6,256 nucleotides of DNA from positions 1-6,256 of the forward strand of contig JAURQA010000063.1 of the NCBI GenBank assembly GCA_030836345.1, in the 5' to 3' direction. This document shows, in pieces, positions 1 through 6,256 of the stretch. A program made the position numbers and the translations under genes. Under the pieces are notes generated by a model. That model was not told the DNA's origin. It worked only from the letters and a program-made list of their open reading frames with translations, and searched no databases. This stretch comes from Bacteroidota bacterium (GTDB lineage: Bacteria > Bacteroidota > Bacteroidia > NS11-12g > UBA955). Positions within the stretch are counted from its first letter, which is position 1. Each line of letters begins with the position of its first letter.

Positions 1-3
1 ATT

Positions 4-381
4 ATGAAAAAAATTTTATTTTTAGCCTTGGCTTTTATTGCTATTTCAGTGATAAGTAGCTGTGATAAATCTGATAATAATAATGAAACCAATGCATTTG
101 TTTACGATGGAGACTGGTCTGGAACAATGACGGGTGGAGATCGAGGACAAATATCATTTAAAGTAAAAACAGATGGTACACTCAGCGGAAATGGATTTTC
201 AAGCCAAAGTCAAAGTAGCTTTAACTTAACAGGTACCGTAAATTCAAGTGGCCAACTAGATGTAACCAGTAATAATTCAAATAATTCATTTACAGGTACG
301 CTAACCGCCAGCACCGGATCTGGTACTTGGACGGATAAAGGAGCCCAGTTGACGGGAAATTGGACTGCCACCAAGGATTAG
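4..381 (+). CDS. Small secreted lipoprotein of unknown function
   Basis: I do not recognise a named family. The 125-residue product starts with a classic lipoprotein signal: Lys2-Lys3, a hydrophobic core at residues 4-16, and a lipobox ISSC ending at Cys20. It should therefore be cleaved by signal peptidase II and lipid-anchored. The residues after the cysteine (DKSDNNNE) form an acidic, Asn-rich tether. In Bacteroidota, acidic or Lys-acidic residues just after the lipid cysteine can direct surface export, so outer-membrane exposure is possible but is inference. The mature part (about residues 33-122) is rich in Gly, Ser, Thr and Asn, with alternating hydrophobic positions and repeated turn motifs (DGDWSG, LTGTV, FTGTL, SGTWTD, LTGNW). 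This suggests a small beta-sheet or beta-barrel domain; Trp38, Trp109 and Trp120 recur in G-x-W contexts. It has no cysteine apart from the lipid one and no catalytic motif. The ATG lies 3 bases from the window edge, so its promoter and any upstream partner are not visible. Codon use looks like that of its neighbours. Confidence 0.85.
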   Translation: MKKILFLALAFIAISVISSCDKSDNNNETNAFVYDGDWSGTMTGGDRGQISFKVKTDGTLSGNGFSSQSQSSFNLTGTVNSSGQLDVTSNNSNNSFTGTLTASTGSGTWTDKGAQLTGNWTATKD

Positions 382-420
382 TCTTTCCATAAGTAAGATA
401 AGCACCTACGCTCCTTAGCT

Positions 421-441
421 GCCTCCTAAAGTAAGGAAGGC
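421..441 (+). terminator. Imperfect hairpin after the lipoprotein gene
   Basis: GCCTCC (421-426) can pair with GGAAGGC (435-441) around an 8-nt loop, with one bulged A. An alternative pairing uses CCTTA (413-417) with TAAGG (432-436). It lies 40 bp after the lipoprotein stop and could end that transcript. The following bases (CTTTGTAGC) contain no real T-run, so a standard intrinsic terminator is not well supported. It could equally be a processing structure or chance. Confidence 0.22.
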
Positions 442-473
442 CTTTGTAGCAATGGTTGACACTTTTCGCAAGC

Positions 474-489
474 GGTGATAACTATCACC
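474..489. repeat. 16-bp inverted repeat upstream of mpl
   Basis: GGTGATAACTATCACC has perfect 7-bp arms (GGTGATA / TATCACC) around a 2-bp centre. It ends 32 bp before the preferred mpl ATG, in otherwise non-coding DNA. The tight symmetry suits a dimeric regulator's operator better than an RNA hairpin, because a 2-nt loop would force the innermost pairs open. No regulator gene is in view and no T-tract follows it. It may therefore be an operator for mpl, or chance. Confidence 0.35.
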
Positions 490-521
490 AGGACCTGCCT
501 ATTATCCATTATAATTGTACT

Positions 522-1847
522 ATGCATTATCATTTTATTGCCATTGGGGGAGCTATTATGCACAATTTGGCTTTGGAACTCCAAGCCAATGGACATCAGG
601 TAAGTGGAAGCGACGATGAGATTTTTGATCCCGCTAAATCGAGGTTGGAAAAAGCAGGTTTATTGCCTAAAAATAATGGGTGGAACTCAGATAACATCAT
701 ACCATCCATTGATGCCATTATCCTTGGAATGCATGCAAAAGCAGACAATCCAGAATTATTAAAAGCACAAGAATTAGGAATAAAAATATACTCGTTCCCT
801 GATTTTATTTACGAGCACAGTAAAGATAAAATAAGGGTGGTTATTGGTGGAAGTCATGGAAAAACAACCAGCACTGCCATGCTTATGCATGTATTATTGG
901 ATCAAAAAATAGATTTTGATTACCTGGTGGGATCACAAATTGATGGGTTTGAACGCATGGTGCGCTTAAGCGATGCTAAAATTATAATCATAGAGGGTGA
1001 TGAATACCTTACTTCGGCACTAGACCAAGTGCCTAAATTTCATAAATACCACCCGCATTACAGCATGATTACAGGCATTGCCTGGGATCATATAAATGTA
1101 TTTCCAACCTTTAAAGGATATGTAAAACAATTTGAAACCTTTGTGGACATGACCATGCCCAATGGACATTGTTACCTTTTTGAGGAAGATGAACATCTTA
1201 AGAAAATTCAGACTCAGTTCAATCTGAATTCATCATTCTACAATACTCCTGAATATAAAGAAACAGAAGATGAAACGCTGGTTCAATTGGAGGGTGAGGA
1301 ATACAAATTAGATTTTTTTGGAGCGCATAATTTACAAAATGCAGCAGGTGTACAGAAACTTTCTGCTCATTTAGGGGTTGAAAAAAGAAGCTTTTGGTCG
1401 AGCATGCAGGGCTTCAATGGAAGTGCACGCAGGATGGAAAAAGTAGTGGATACAAAAGAACTCGTGGTATATCGAGATTTTGCTCACTCCCCCAGTAAGT
1501 GTAAAGCTACAGTGCAAGCCGTATGCAGCAAACACGGCGACAGAGATGTAATAGCTCTTTTTGAATTACATACCTATAGCAGTTTGCGCAAAGACTTTAT
1601 CCCCTATTACTCCGATTGTTTTAGCCAACCAAAAAAATCGTATATTCTTTTTGATCCGCATGTACTTGAACTCAAAAAAATGCCAATGCTCGATCCTGCA
1701 TTTATTGAAAAAAATATACCTCATGTGCGCGCTTTTAGCAATTCGAAACAATTAAAAGCACAGATAGCTCTTGATTTAAATACATCGAAGCCCAAGGTTT
1801 TACTGCTCATGAGCAGTGGAAAATTAGGAGGAGAAAGTTATTATTAG
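522..1847 (+). CDS. mpl: UDP-N-acetylmuramate:tripeptide ligase Mpl
   Basis: Mpl is a cytoplasmic murein-recycling enzyme. It uses ATP to join recovered L-Ala-gamma-D-Glu-meso-DAP (or longer stem peptides) to UDP-MurNAc, bypassing MurC, MurD and MurE. From the ATG at 522 the product is 441 residues, close to the usual size of about 450. It opens with the UDP-binding HFIAIGG (residues 4-10) and MHNLA. The ATP P-loop is GGSHGKTTS (about 109-117). EGDEYL (158-163) and TGIAWDHINVFPTF (184-197) are central-domain motifs that separate Mpl from MurC. GAHNLQNAAGV (267-277), SARRME (301-306), RDFAHSPSK (318-326, the ligase C-domain His motif) and SSGKLGG (431-437) complete the fold. The reading frame also extends upstream to a TTG at 456. 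The extra 22 residues resemble no Mpl N-terminus, and HFIAIGG normally sits within a few residues of the start, so ATG 522 is chosen. No clear Shine-Dalgarno site precedes it. Its TAG stop overlaps the stop of the convergent hydrolase gene by 4 bp in total. The lipoprotein gene lies 140 bp upstream, so co-transcription with it is uncertain. Confidence 0.95.
   Translation: MHYHFIAIGGAIMHNLALELQANGHQVSGSDDEIFDPAKSRLEKAGLLPKNNGWNSDNIIPSIDAIILGMHAKADNPELLKAQELGIKIYSFPDFIYEHSKDKIRVVIGGSHGKTTSTAMLMHVLLDQKIDFDYLVGSQIDGFERMVRLSDAKIIIIEGDEYLTSALDQVPKFHKYHPHYSMITGIAWDHINVFPTFKGYVKQFETFVDMTMPNGHCYLFEEDEHLKKIQTQFNLNSSFYNTPEYKETEDETLVQLEGEEYKLDFFGAHNLQNAAGVQKLSAHLGVEKRSFWSSMQGFNGSARRMEKVVDTKELVVYRDFAHSPSKCKATVQAVCSKHGDRDVIALFELHTYSSLRKDFIPYYSDCFSQPKKSYILFDPHVLELKKMPMLDPAFIEKNIPHVRAFSNSKQLKAQIALDLNTSKPKVLLLMSSGKLGGESYY
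1802..1817. repeat. Perfect 16-bp palindrome near the 3' end of mpl
   Basis: ACTGCTCATGAGCAGT equals its own reverse complement. It lies inside the mpl codons for LLMSS, 27 bp before the overlapping stop codons of mpl and the convergent hydrolase gene. In RNA from either strand it could fold as a 6-bp stem with a CATG loop. Neither strand has a T-run after it, so it is not a standard intrinsic terminator. The encoded motif is conserved in Mpl, so the symmetry may be a by-product of codon choice. Confidence 0.4.
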
Positions 1848-4747
1848 GGAATAGCGTTATAAACAGCCTGTAACACTTTCGTTCGAATAGCATACTTCAC
1901 TAGCTTTTTATTCTCTTGATTCGGATATGTTCGGTTGGTTAGCATAATAAAGACTAAGTTTTCTTTGGGATCGCACCAAGCCCATGTACCCGTAAAACCA
2001 CTATGCCCAAATGTTCGGTAACTTGCACCAGCCGCTACGTTGCTTCTGCTACCCGTACGTCCATTAATGCGATCAAACCCCAAACCTCTTCGAGAACCAT
2101 ATCGCTGTTTCATCGTAAAATAGTCCACCGTCTCCGGTTTTAAATATTGAATACCGTTAAAAGTCCCCTTGCTCAGCAGCATTTGCATAATGCAAGCCAA
2201 ATCATGGGCATTTGAAAATACCCCTGCATGTCCTGCAACTCCTCCTAACATGCTTGATGCTGGGTCATGAACAAACCCTCGAACAATTCCGTAACGCATC
2301 CCTAAATCATCCATAGTTGGTGCAAACCGATCTATAGAAAAACGTTTTGCCGGATTGTATCCAATATGATTTAACCTCATGGGTTTATAAAAGGTACGAT
2401 TTATATATTCATCCAAACCCATCCCCGTAATTCGTTCAATACATCGCTGTAATAGAATCATCCCCAAATCACTGTACAAATATCTCCCTGGAGGCTTTGT
2501 TTTACTTTCCCATATATCACTCCACATTTGGTCTTGATAGGACCTGGGCATGTATGCGTTATTGCAGATCTGAAGATTAAAGGTAGAGTCAGGAATTGGC
2601 GAGAAAACGCCTCCTTTAACAATTGCATTTCTATGAAAGGGTATCCAACCTTCTAAACCTGCATCATGCATGAGCATACTTCGTAGACGAATATTCGCTT
2701 TGTTGGTATTTCTCGCCTCTGGCAAGTACTCTGCCAGTCTCGCATCTAAATTCAGCCTGCCCTCTTCATAAAGTTTCATCACAGCCAATGTGGTACTCGC
2801 AATCTTAGTAATTGAAGCAATATCATAAAGATGATTTGAATTTACCTGAGCATCACCCTCATAAGATAATTTTCCAAATGATTTATCCAATACGACTTTC
2901 CCATTTCTTAAAACCAGAACTTGTCCCCCAGGAGCCGCTTTAATGTTAACACAGTAATCAAGCACCTTCTGAACCTTATTCGAAAAATCGTATTTAAACC
3001 CCTCCTTTTTCCAAGTGCTATTTGGGAAAAGCCCTGCTTTCCGGTTTGTCAATACACCCTCACCAGAAATAAACTGGGAACCCACTGAAACTGGGAGAAC
3101 ACCAACTGCAGCCTCTATTCCATAAATAATTTTAGCTGTTGAGGAGTAAAAATTAGGTAATTCTTCATAAGCCACTAAAGCGCATTTCACTGTTTGTAAA
3201 CCACTTAAAACATAAGGTTGGCCAAATAAAACAGGAATGGTTGGCATGGACGCATCCATAGCTTTTATCGCCCGGTATACATTTACAGGAAGTTTTCGGG
3301 AGCTACTCCCCCAAATGGCCTGGTCATGAACAGAGATAATGACGCGGTCAAAATGGCTGCGAATGAATTGAATTTTTTTTTCGAACAGCGTCCAATGGCT
3401 TTTTTTATTGGTGAAGAAATGGCTCACTTTCTCATACTTATCTAATTCTGATCTCCAAGAGGCTTTGTTGTATTTTCCAATTTGCCATACGGCTGTTCTT
3501 ATTTTCTTTGACGTATCCAAAGGAAGTAGATGGGAACGATCTCTCACAATAGTAATGGAAGAGCTGGCCACCTCATCAAGCATTGCATTGGGATATAACT
3601 TGCTTAAATTGCTTTCAAGGTTAGCCGTTTTAATATAAACTTCTTGATTTAATCCCGCTTGCCGTTTGAAATATAGAACCTTTCGTGCCCTTTCACGTAT
3701 TTCATTGCTATCCAATTCATTTCGTAAAATAGCGCTGTATATCAATGCTATGGCCTTTGGCACATTTTCAGGAAAACAAAGAATATCATTCCCAGCTTTT
3801 ATGGCTGCTAATTCAGCATACCCTGGCTTATAATTCTTTTTAACCCCTCCCATATTTAGCGCATCAGTAATAACTAAACCTTTAAATCCCATCTCCTGCT
3901 TTAATAAGTTATTTACCACCTTAGGAGATAAAGAACTTGGAACTAAGGAATTACTCTCCAAGCTAGGAATGGATAGGTGCGCAACCATAATAGACTTTAC
4001 CCCATTATCTATTATCCTTTTAAAAGGAACCAACTCTACATTATTAAACCGCTCTTTTGAATGAGATAATTTTGGTAAACCTAAATGCGAATCAAATTTG
4101 GTATCACCATGACCTGGAAAATGCTTGGCACAGGCCAAAATACCTGCAGCTTGCATCCCTTGCATAAGAATATCCGCCTTCTGAGCCACCTTATTTTTAT
4201 TATCTCCAAAACTTCTAAAGCCTATAATTGGATTATTCTCATTGGTATTTACATCAACAACAGGAGCAAAATTAATATGAACCCCCAGTCTTTTGCATTG
4301 CTCCCCAATGCTATATCCTACTTTATGGAGCAAATAGTCGTTGTCCATAGCTCCCATCGTCATTTGATACGGGAACCGTTTCATATTCGTTAATCGCATG
4401 GCTAAACCCCATTCTCCGTCAATGCCAATGAGTAAGGGTACCCGACTATTTTGCTGATAGTAATTAGTCAAATATGCTTGAGATAAAGGATCTCCCTGGA
4501 AGAAAATAATGCCACCCACTTTGTGCCTTATAATGAGCTCTTCTACCTGCCTAATATGGCTACTTCCCTTGTTACTCCATGCCGGAATCATCATTGTTTG
4601 GGCAATGCATTCCTTGAGATCAAGCGTTTTAAGAACAGAGTCGCTCCATGGATGATGGTATGAACCAATCCGCCAATCTTGACCATGAACTTTAGTCAAA
4701 AAAAACAGAAATATTATGGTAACAAATCGAAACAAGAGTTTTGCCAA
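1844..4747 (-). CDS. NagZ-like GH3 beta-N-acetylglucosaminidase fused to serine hydrolase
   Basis: This is a predicted exported bifunctional enzyme of about 967 residues (numbering from the TTG at 4747). Residues 1-22 form a signal peptide ending KVHG before Gln-Asp-Trp, so it should act in the periplasm. The GH3 catalytic domain (about 35-360) carries KHFPGHG (208-214) and the NagZ-type Asp-x-His dyad (Asp219, His221); the likely nucleophile is Asp295 in ITDALNM. A GH3 C-terminal alpha/beta domain follows (about 385-575, ending near GVLPVSVG). A class C beta-lactamase-like serine hydrolase fills about 590-965, with SITK (Ser645, Lys648), YSD (758-760, the YxN equivalent) and HSG (915-917, the KTG equivalent). 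NagZ removes GlcNAc from GlcNAc-MurNAc muropeptides. In Bacillus subtilis the neighbouring genes for NagZ (YbbD) and AmiE (YbbE, a beta-lactamase-family MurNAc-L-Ala amidase) act in sequence. By analogy the second half here may release stem peptides, but a penicillin-binding, esterase or peptidase role is not excluded. No in-frame ATG precedes the GH3 domain. GTG 4798 and TTG 4735 are alternative starts. TTG 4747 gives a normal charged n-region (MAKLLFR). The gene converges on mpl, with the stops overlapping. Confidence 0.9.
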   Translation of the reverse strand: MAKLLFRFVTIIFLFFLTKVHGQDWRIGSYHHPWSDSVLKTLDLKECIAQTMMIPAWSNKGSSHIRQVEELIIRHKVGGIIFFQGDPLSQAYLTNYYQQNSRVPLLIGIDGEWGLAMRLTNMKRFPYQMTMGAMDNDYLLHKVGYSIGEQCKRLGVHINFAPVVDVNTNENNPIIGFRSFGDNKNKVAQKADILMQGMQAAGILACAKHFPGHGDTKFDSHLGLPKLSHSKERFNNVELVPFKRIIDNGVKSIMVAHLSIPSLESNSLVPSSLSPKVVNNLLKQEMGFKGLVITDALNMGGVKKNYKPGYAELAAIKAGNDILCFPENVPKAIALIYSAILRNELDSNEIRERARKVLYFKRQAGLNQEVYIKTANLESNLSKLYPNAMLDEVASSSITIVRDRSHLLPLDTSKKIRTAVWQIGKYNKASWRSELDKYEKVSHFFTNKKSHWTLFEKKIQFIRSHFDRVIISVHDQAIWGSSSRKLPVNVYRAIKAMDASMPTIPVLFGQPYVLSGLQTVKCALVAYEELPNFYSSTAKIIYGIEAAVGVLPVSVGSQFISGEGVLTNRKAGLFPNSTWKKEGFKYDFSNKVQKVLDYCVNIKAAPGGQVLVLRNGKVVLDKSFGKLSYEGDAQVNSNHLYDIASITKIASTTLAVMKLYEEGRLNLDARLAEYLPEARNTNKANIRLRSMLMHDAGLEGWIPFHRNAIVKGGVFSPIPDSTFNLQICNNAYMPRSYQDQMWSDIWESKTKPPGRYLYSDLGMILLQRCIERITGMGLDEYINRTFYKPMRLNHIGYNPAKRFSIDRFAPTMDDLGMRYGIVRGFVHDPASSMLGGVAGHAGVFSNAHDLACIMQMLLSKGTFNGIQYLKPETVDYFTMKQRYGSRRGLGFDRINGRTGSRSNVAAGASYRTFGHSGFTGTWAWCDPKENLVFIMLTNRTYPNQENKKLVKYAIRTKVLQAVYNAIP

Positions 4748-4821
4748 AAATACAAAACTGACAAACAAATAAAGCGCATAAAAAAAAAAGCAGTCCACAA
4801 TTACTACACTAAAGAAAAAAG

Positions 4822-4877
4822 TTAATCTAACTAAGCTACATGCTATTTATATTTGCAATCCAAGTCACTTAGATTAA
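4822..4877. promoter_or_regulatory. Spaced inverted repeat bracketing the divergent promoter region
   Basis: TTAATCTAA (4822-4830) and TTAGATTAA (4869-4877) are perfect 9-bp inverted copies separated by 38 bp. They bracket the predicted -7 element of the decarboxylase gene, and the right arm ends on the A of its ATG. The left arm probably lies upstream of the transcription start, so an operator pair is more likely than an mRNA hairpin. Both arms are AT-rich, so chance is possible. Confidence 0.35.
4848..4855 (+). promoter_or_regulatory. Bacteroidota-type -7 element for the decarboxylase gene
   Basis: TATATTTG matches the Bacteroidota -7 consensus TAnnTTTG exactly. Transcription would start near 4862, leaving a leader of about 15 nt before the ATG at 4877. 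No clear TTTG -33 box lies 19-21 bp upstream, so the promoter would be weak or activator-dependent. It is the best match in the 129-bp gap between the two divergent genes. Confidence 0.45.
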
Positions 4878-6256
4878 TGAAAAAGAAGTACATTGACCTC
4901 ATTGAGCAAACTTTTGAATACCCCCAAGCTGAATTTAAAACGGATGAAGGTGGTCATCTAGTCTACCAAGATATCCCTTTAATGGAGCTTATTCAACAAT
5001 ATGGATCGCCCGTCAAATTCACCTACCTCCCAAAAATATCAGAAAGCATTCAAAATGCACGTACATGGTTCAATGTAGCCATGGCCAAAGTAGATTATAA
5101 AGGAAAATATCACTACTGTTATTGTACAAAAAGCAATCACTTTAATCATGTTCTGGAGGAAGTATTAAAAAATGATTGCCATATAGAAACTTCGAGTGCA
5201 TTTGACATTAACATTGTCCAAGGTCTGTCAAATGCAGATAAGCTAGATAAGAAAACCTATGTAATATGTAATGGCTTTAAAAACCAAAAATATATTAATA
5301 ATATTGCCAATTTAATTAATGATCAATGGAATAATGTAATACCCATCATTGACAATCAAAGAGAGATTGAGCTTTTAGACGAATCCATACATACTGAATA
5401 TAATTGTGGTATCCGAATTGCCAGCGAAGAAGACCCCAAATTTGAGTTTTATACAAGCAGATTAGGCATCGGTTATCAAAGCATACTCCCCTTTTATCTC
5501 AACAAAATAAAACCCAGCAAGAAAGCCAAGCTCAAAATGCTTCATTTCTTTATTAATACAGGCATTTATGACAATGCTTATTATTGGAATGAATTGCGTA
5601 AATGTGTAAAAGTGTATTGTCTTCTAAAAAAAGAATGCCCTAGCCTCACTACCTTGAATATTGGCGGTGGGTTTCCAATCAAAAATAGCTTAAGATTTAC
5701 CTATGACTACGAGTATATGGCCACAGAAATCATTTCACAAATAAAAATCATGTGCAACGAAAACGACGTGGATGAACCCGATATATTTACAGAATTCGGC
5801 TCATACACCGTAGGTGAGTCAGGAGGAGCCATTTTTAGTGTTTTAGATCAGAAAGCTCAAAATGATAGGGAAAAATGGAATATGATTGATAGTAGTTTTA
5901 TGACTACACTACCTGATGCTTGGGCCATTAACAAACGCTTTGTAATGCTACCCGTAAACAGATGGAATGAAGATTATGAAAGAGTTTTTCTTGGAGGCAT
6001 TACCTGTGATAGTGATGATTACTATAATAGTGAGCAACACGTAAATGCAATTTACCTTCCAACATACGATCCAAAGAATCCCCTGTATATTGGATTTTTC
6101 AACACCGGCGCCTACCAAGAAAGCATCGGAGGTTTTGGGGGGATTCAGCATTGTCTAACACCCGCTCCGAAACATGTAATTATTGACAAAGATGATAAAG
6201 GTAATTACTCCTTTAAGCTATTTAGCAAGGAGCAAAGCTATAAAAGCATGCTCAAA
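4877..6256 (+). CDS. speA: Arginine decarboxylase, short Bacteroidota form (3' end cut by window)
   Basis: This is a PLP-dependent fold-III (alanine-racemase-like) decarboxylase, expected to turn arginine into agmatine in the cytoplasm as the first step of polyamine synthesis. The frame is open for 460 codons from ATG 4877 (MKKKYIDLIEQTF) to the window edge. I recall family members of about 465 residues, so only a few are probably missing. Visible motifs are the Schiff-base lysine in YCYCTKSNHF (Lys85), ETSSAFD (104-110), SRLGIGY (194-200), MLHFFINTG (221-229), the glycine-rich PLP-phosphate loop NIGGGFP (261-267), TEFGSYTVGESGG (305-317), the CDSDDYY active-site segment contributed across the dimer (377-383), and NTGAYQ (409-414). 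It is much shorter than the roughly 630-660-residue SpeA of Enterobacteria. The arginine assignment comes from resemblance to proteins so annotated in Flavobacteria. Ornithine, diaminopimelate or carboxynorspermidine decarboxylases share the fold but fit less well overall. It diverges from the hydrolase gene; an agmatinase gene downstream would fit, but lies outside the window. Confidence 0.88.
   Translation, partial: MKKKYIDLIEQTFEYPQAEFKTDEGGHLVYQDIPLMELIQQYGSPVKFTYLPKISESIQNARTWFNVAMAKVDYKGKYHYCYCTKSNHFNHVLEEVLKNDCHIETSSAFDINIVQGLSNADKLDKKTYVICNGFKNQKYINNIANLINDQWNNVIPIIDNQREIELLDESIHTEYNCGIRIASEEDPKFEFYTSRLGIGYQSILPFYLNKIKPSKKAKLKMLHFFINTGIYDNAYYWNELRKCVKVYCLLKKECPSLTTLNIGGGFPIKNSLRFTYDYEYMATEIISQIKIMCNENDVDEPDIFTEFGSYTVGESGGAIFSVLDQKAQNDREKWNMIDSSFMTTLPDAWAINKRFVMLPVNRWNEDYERVFLGGITCDSDDYYNSEQHVNAIYLPTYDPKNPLYIGFFNTGAYQESIGGFGGIQHCLTPAPKHVIIDKDDKGNYSFKLFSKEQSYKSMLK

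Noticed and set aside
510..517. TATAATTG as the mpl -7 element
   Set aside because: It has one mismatch to TAnnTTTG, and the implied transcription start falls inside the mpl start codon.
456..521. N-terminal extension of Mpl from a TTG at 456
   Set aside because: The 22 extra residues look non-coding and would place the HFIAIGG nucleotide-binding strand too far from the N-terminus. They also cover the inverted repeat at 474-489. ATG 522 fits the family.
1561..1755. Short open frames on both strands inside mpl
   Set aside because: They overlap strongly conserved Mpl codons in other frames, show no domain and have no initiation signal.
1844..2960. Beta-lactamase resistance gene
   Set aside because: The beta-lactamase fold is fused to a NagZ-like enzyme and carries YSD and HSG motifs, so a murein-recycling hydrolase is the better reading.
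3408..3638. Open frame antisense to the GH3 C-terminal region (with another at 4085-4393)
   Set aside because: These are shadows of the conserved hydrolase gene, with no recognisable protein features.
4745..4752. Minus-strand TATTTTTG as a promoter for the hydrolase gene
   Set aside because: It matches TAnnTTTG, but it overlaps the preferred TTG start and would place the transcription start almost on the TTG at 4735. No -33 box is present, and T-rich signal-peptide DNA gives such matches easily.
5948..6151. Minus-strand open frame inside the decarboxylase gene
   Set aside because: It lies opposite the highly conserved CDSDDYY and NTGAYQ region of the decarboxylase, so it is a shadow.

Overview
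The window looks like chromosomal DNA from a member of the Bacteroidota, probably a free-living flavobacterial or cytophagal relative. The reasons are the AT-rich sequence, the absence of clear Shine-Dalgarno sites, an exact TAnnTTTG-type -7 element, a Bacteroidota-style Mpl, a secreted GH3/serine-hydrolase fusion, and a short (about 465-residue) arginine decarboxylase of the kind I associate with Flavobacteriia. No RNA gene, insertion sequence, CRISPR array or other sign of recent mobility was seen.

Layout: (1) A small Ser/Asn/Gly/Thr-rich lipoprotein gene (4-381, +). (2) A 140-bp gap with an imperfect hairpin and a 16-bp inverted repeat. (3) mpl (522-1847, +), a muropeptide ligase for cell-wall recycling. 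(4) A large convergent gene (about 1844-4747, -) joining a NagZ-like GH3 beta-N-acetylglucosaminidase to a beta-lactamase-fold serine hydrolase. The two genes overlap tail to tail by 4 bp. (5) A short divergent promoter region with a bracketing inverted repeat. (6) A PLP-dependent arginine decarboxylase (4877 to beyond the window end, +), open at the right edge, so only its last few residues are missing.

The central pair forms a plausible murein-recycling module. The secreted fusion would remove GlcNAc from muropeptides and then, if its serine-hydrolase half is an AmiE-type amidase, release the stem peptide. Free stem peptide is the substrate that cytoplasmic Mpl joins to UDP-MurNAc. The genes are convergent rather than in one operon, so any coupling is functional or by antisense overlap rather than by co-transcription. 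The lipoprotein and the decarboxylase show no evident link to this pathway. The decarboxylase belongs to polyamine synthesis (arginine to agmatine).

I do not see an obviously unprecedented system. The items most worth a second look are the two-enzyme fusion beside mpl, its non-ATG start, the stop-codon overlap with a nearby perfect palindrome, and the two inverted repeats at the putative control regions.
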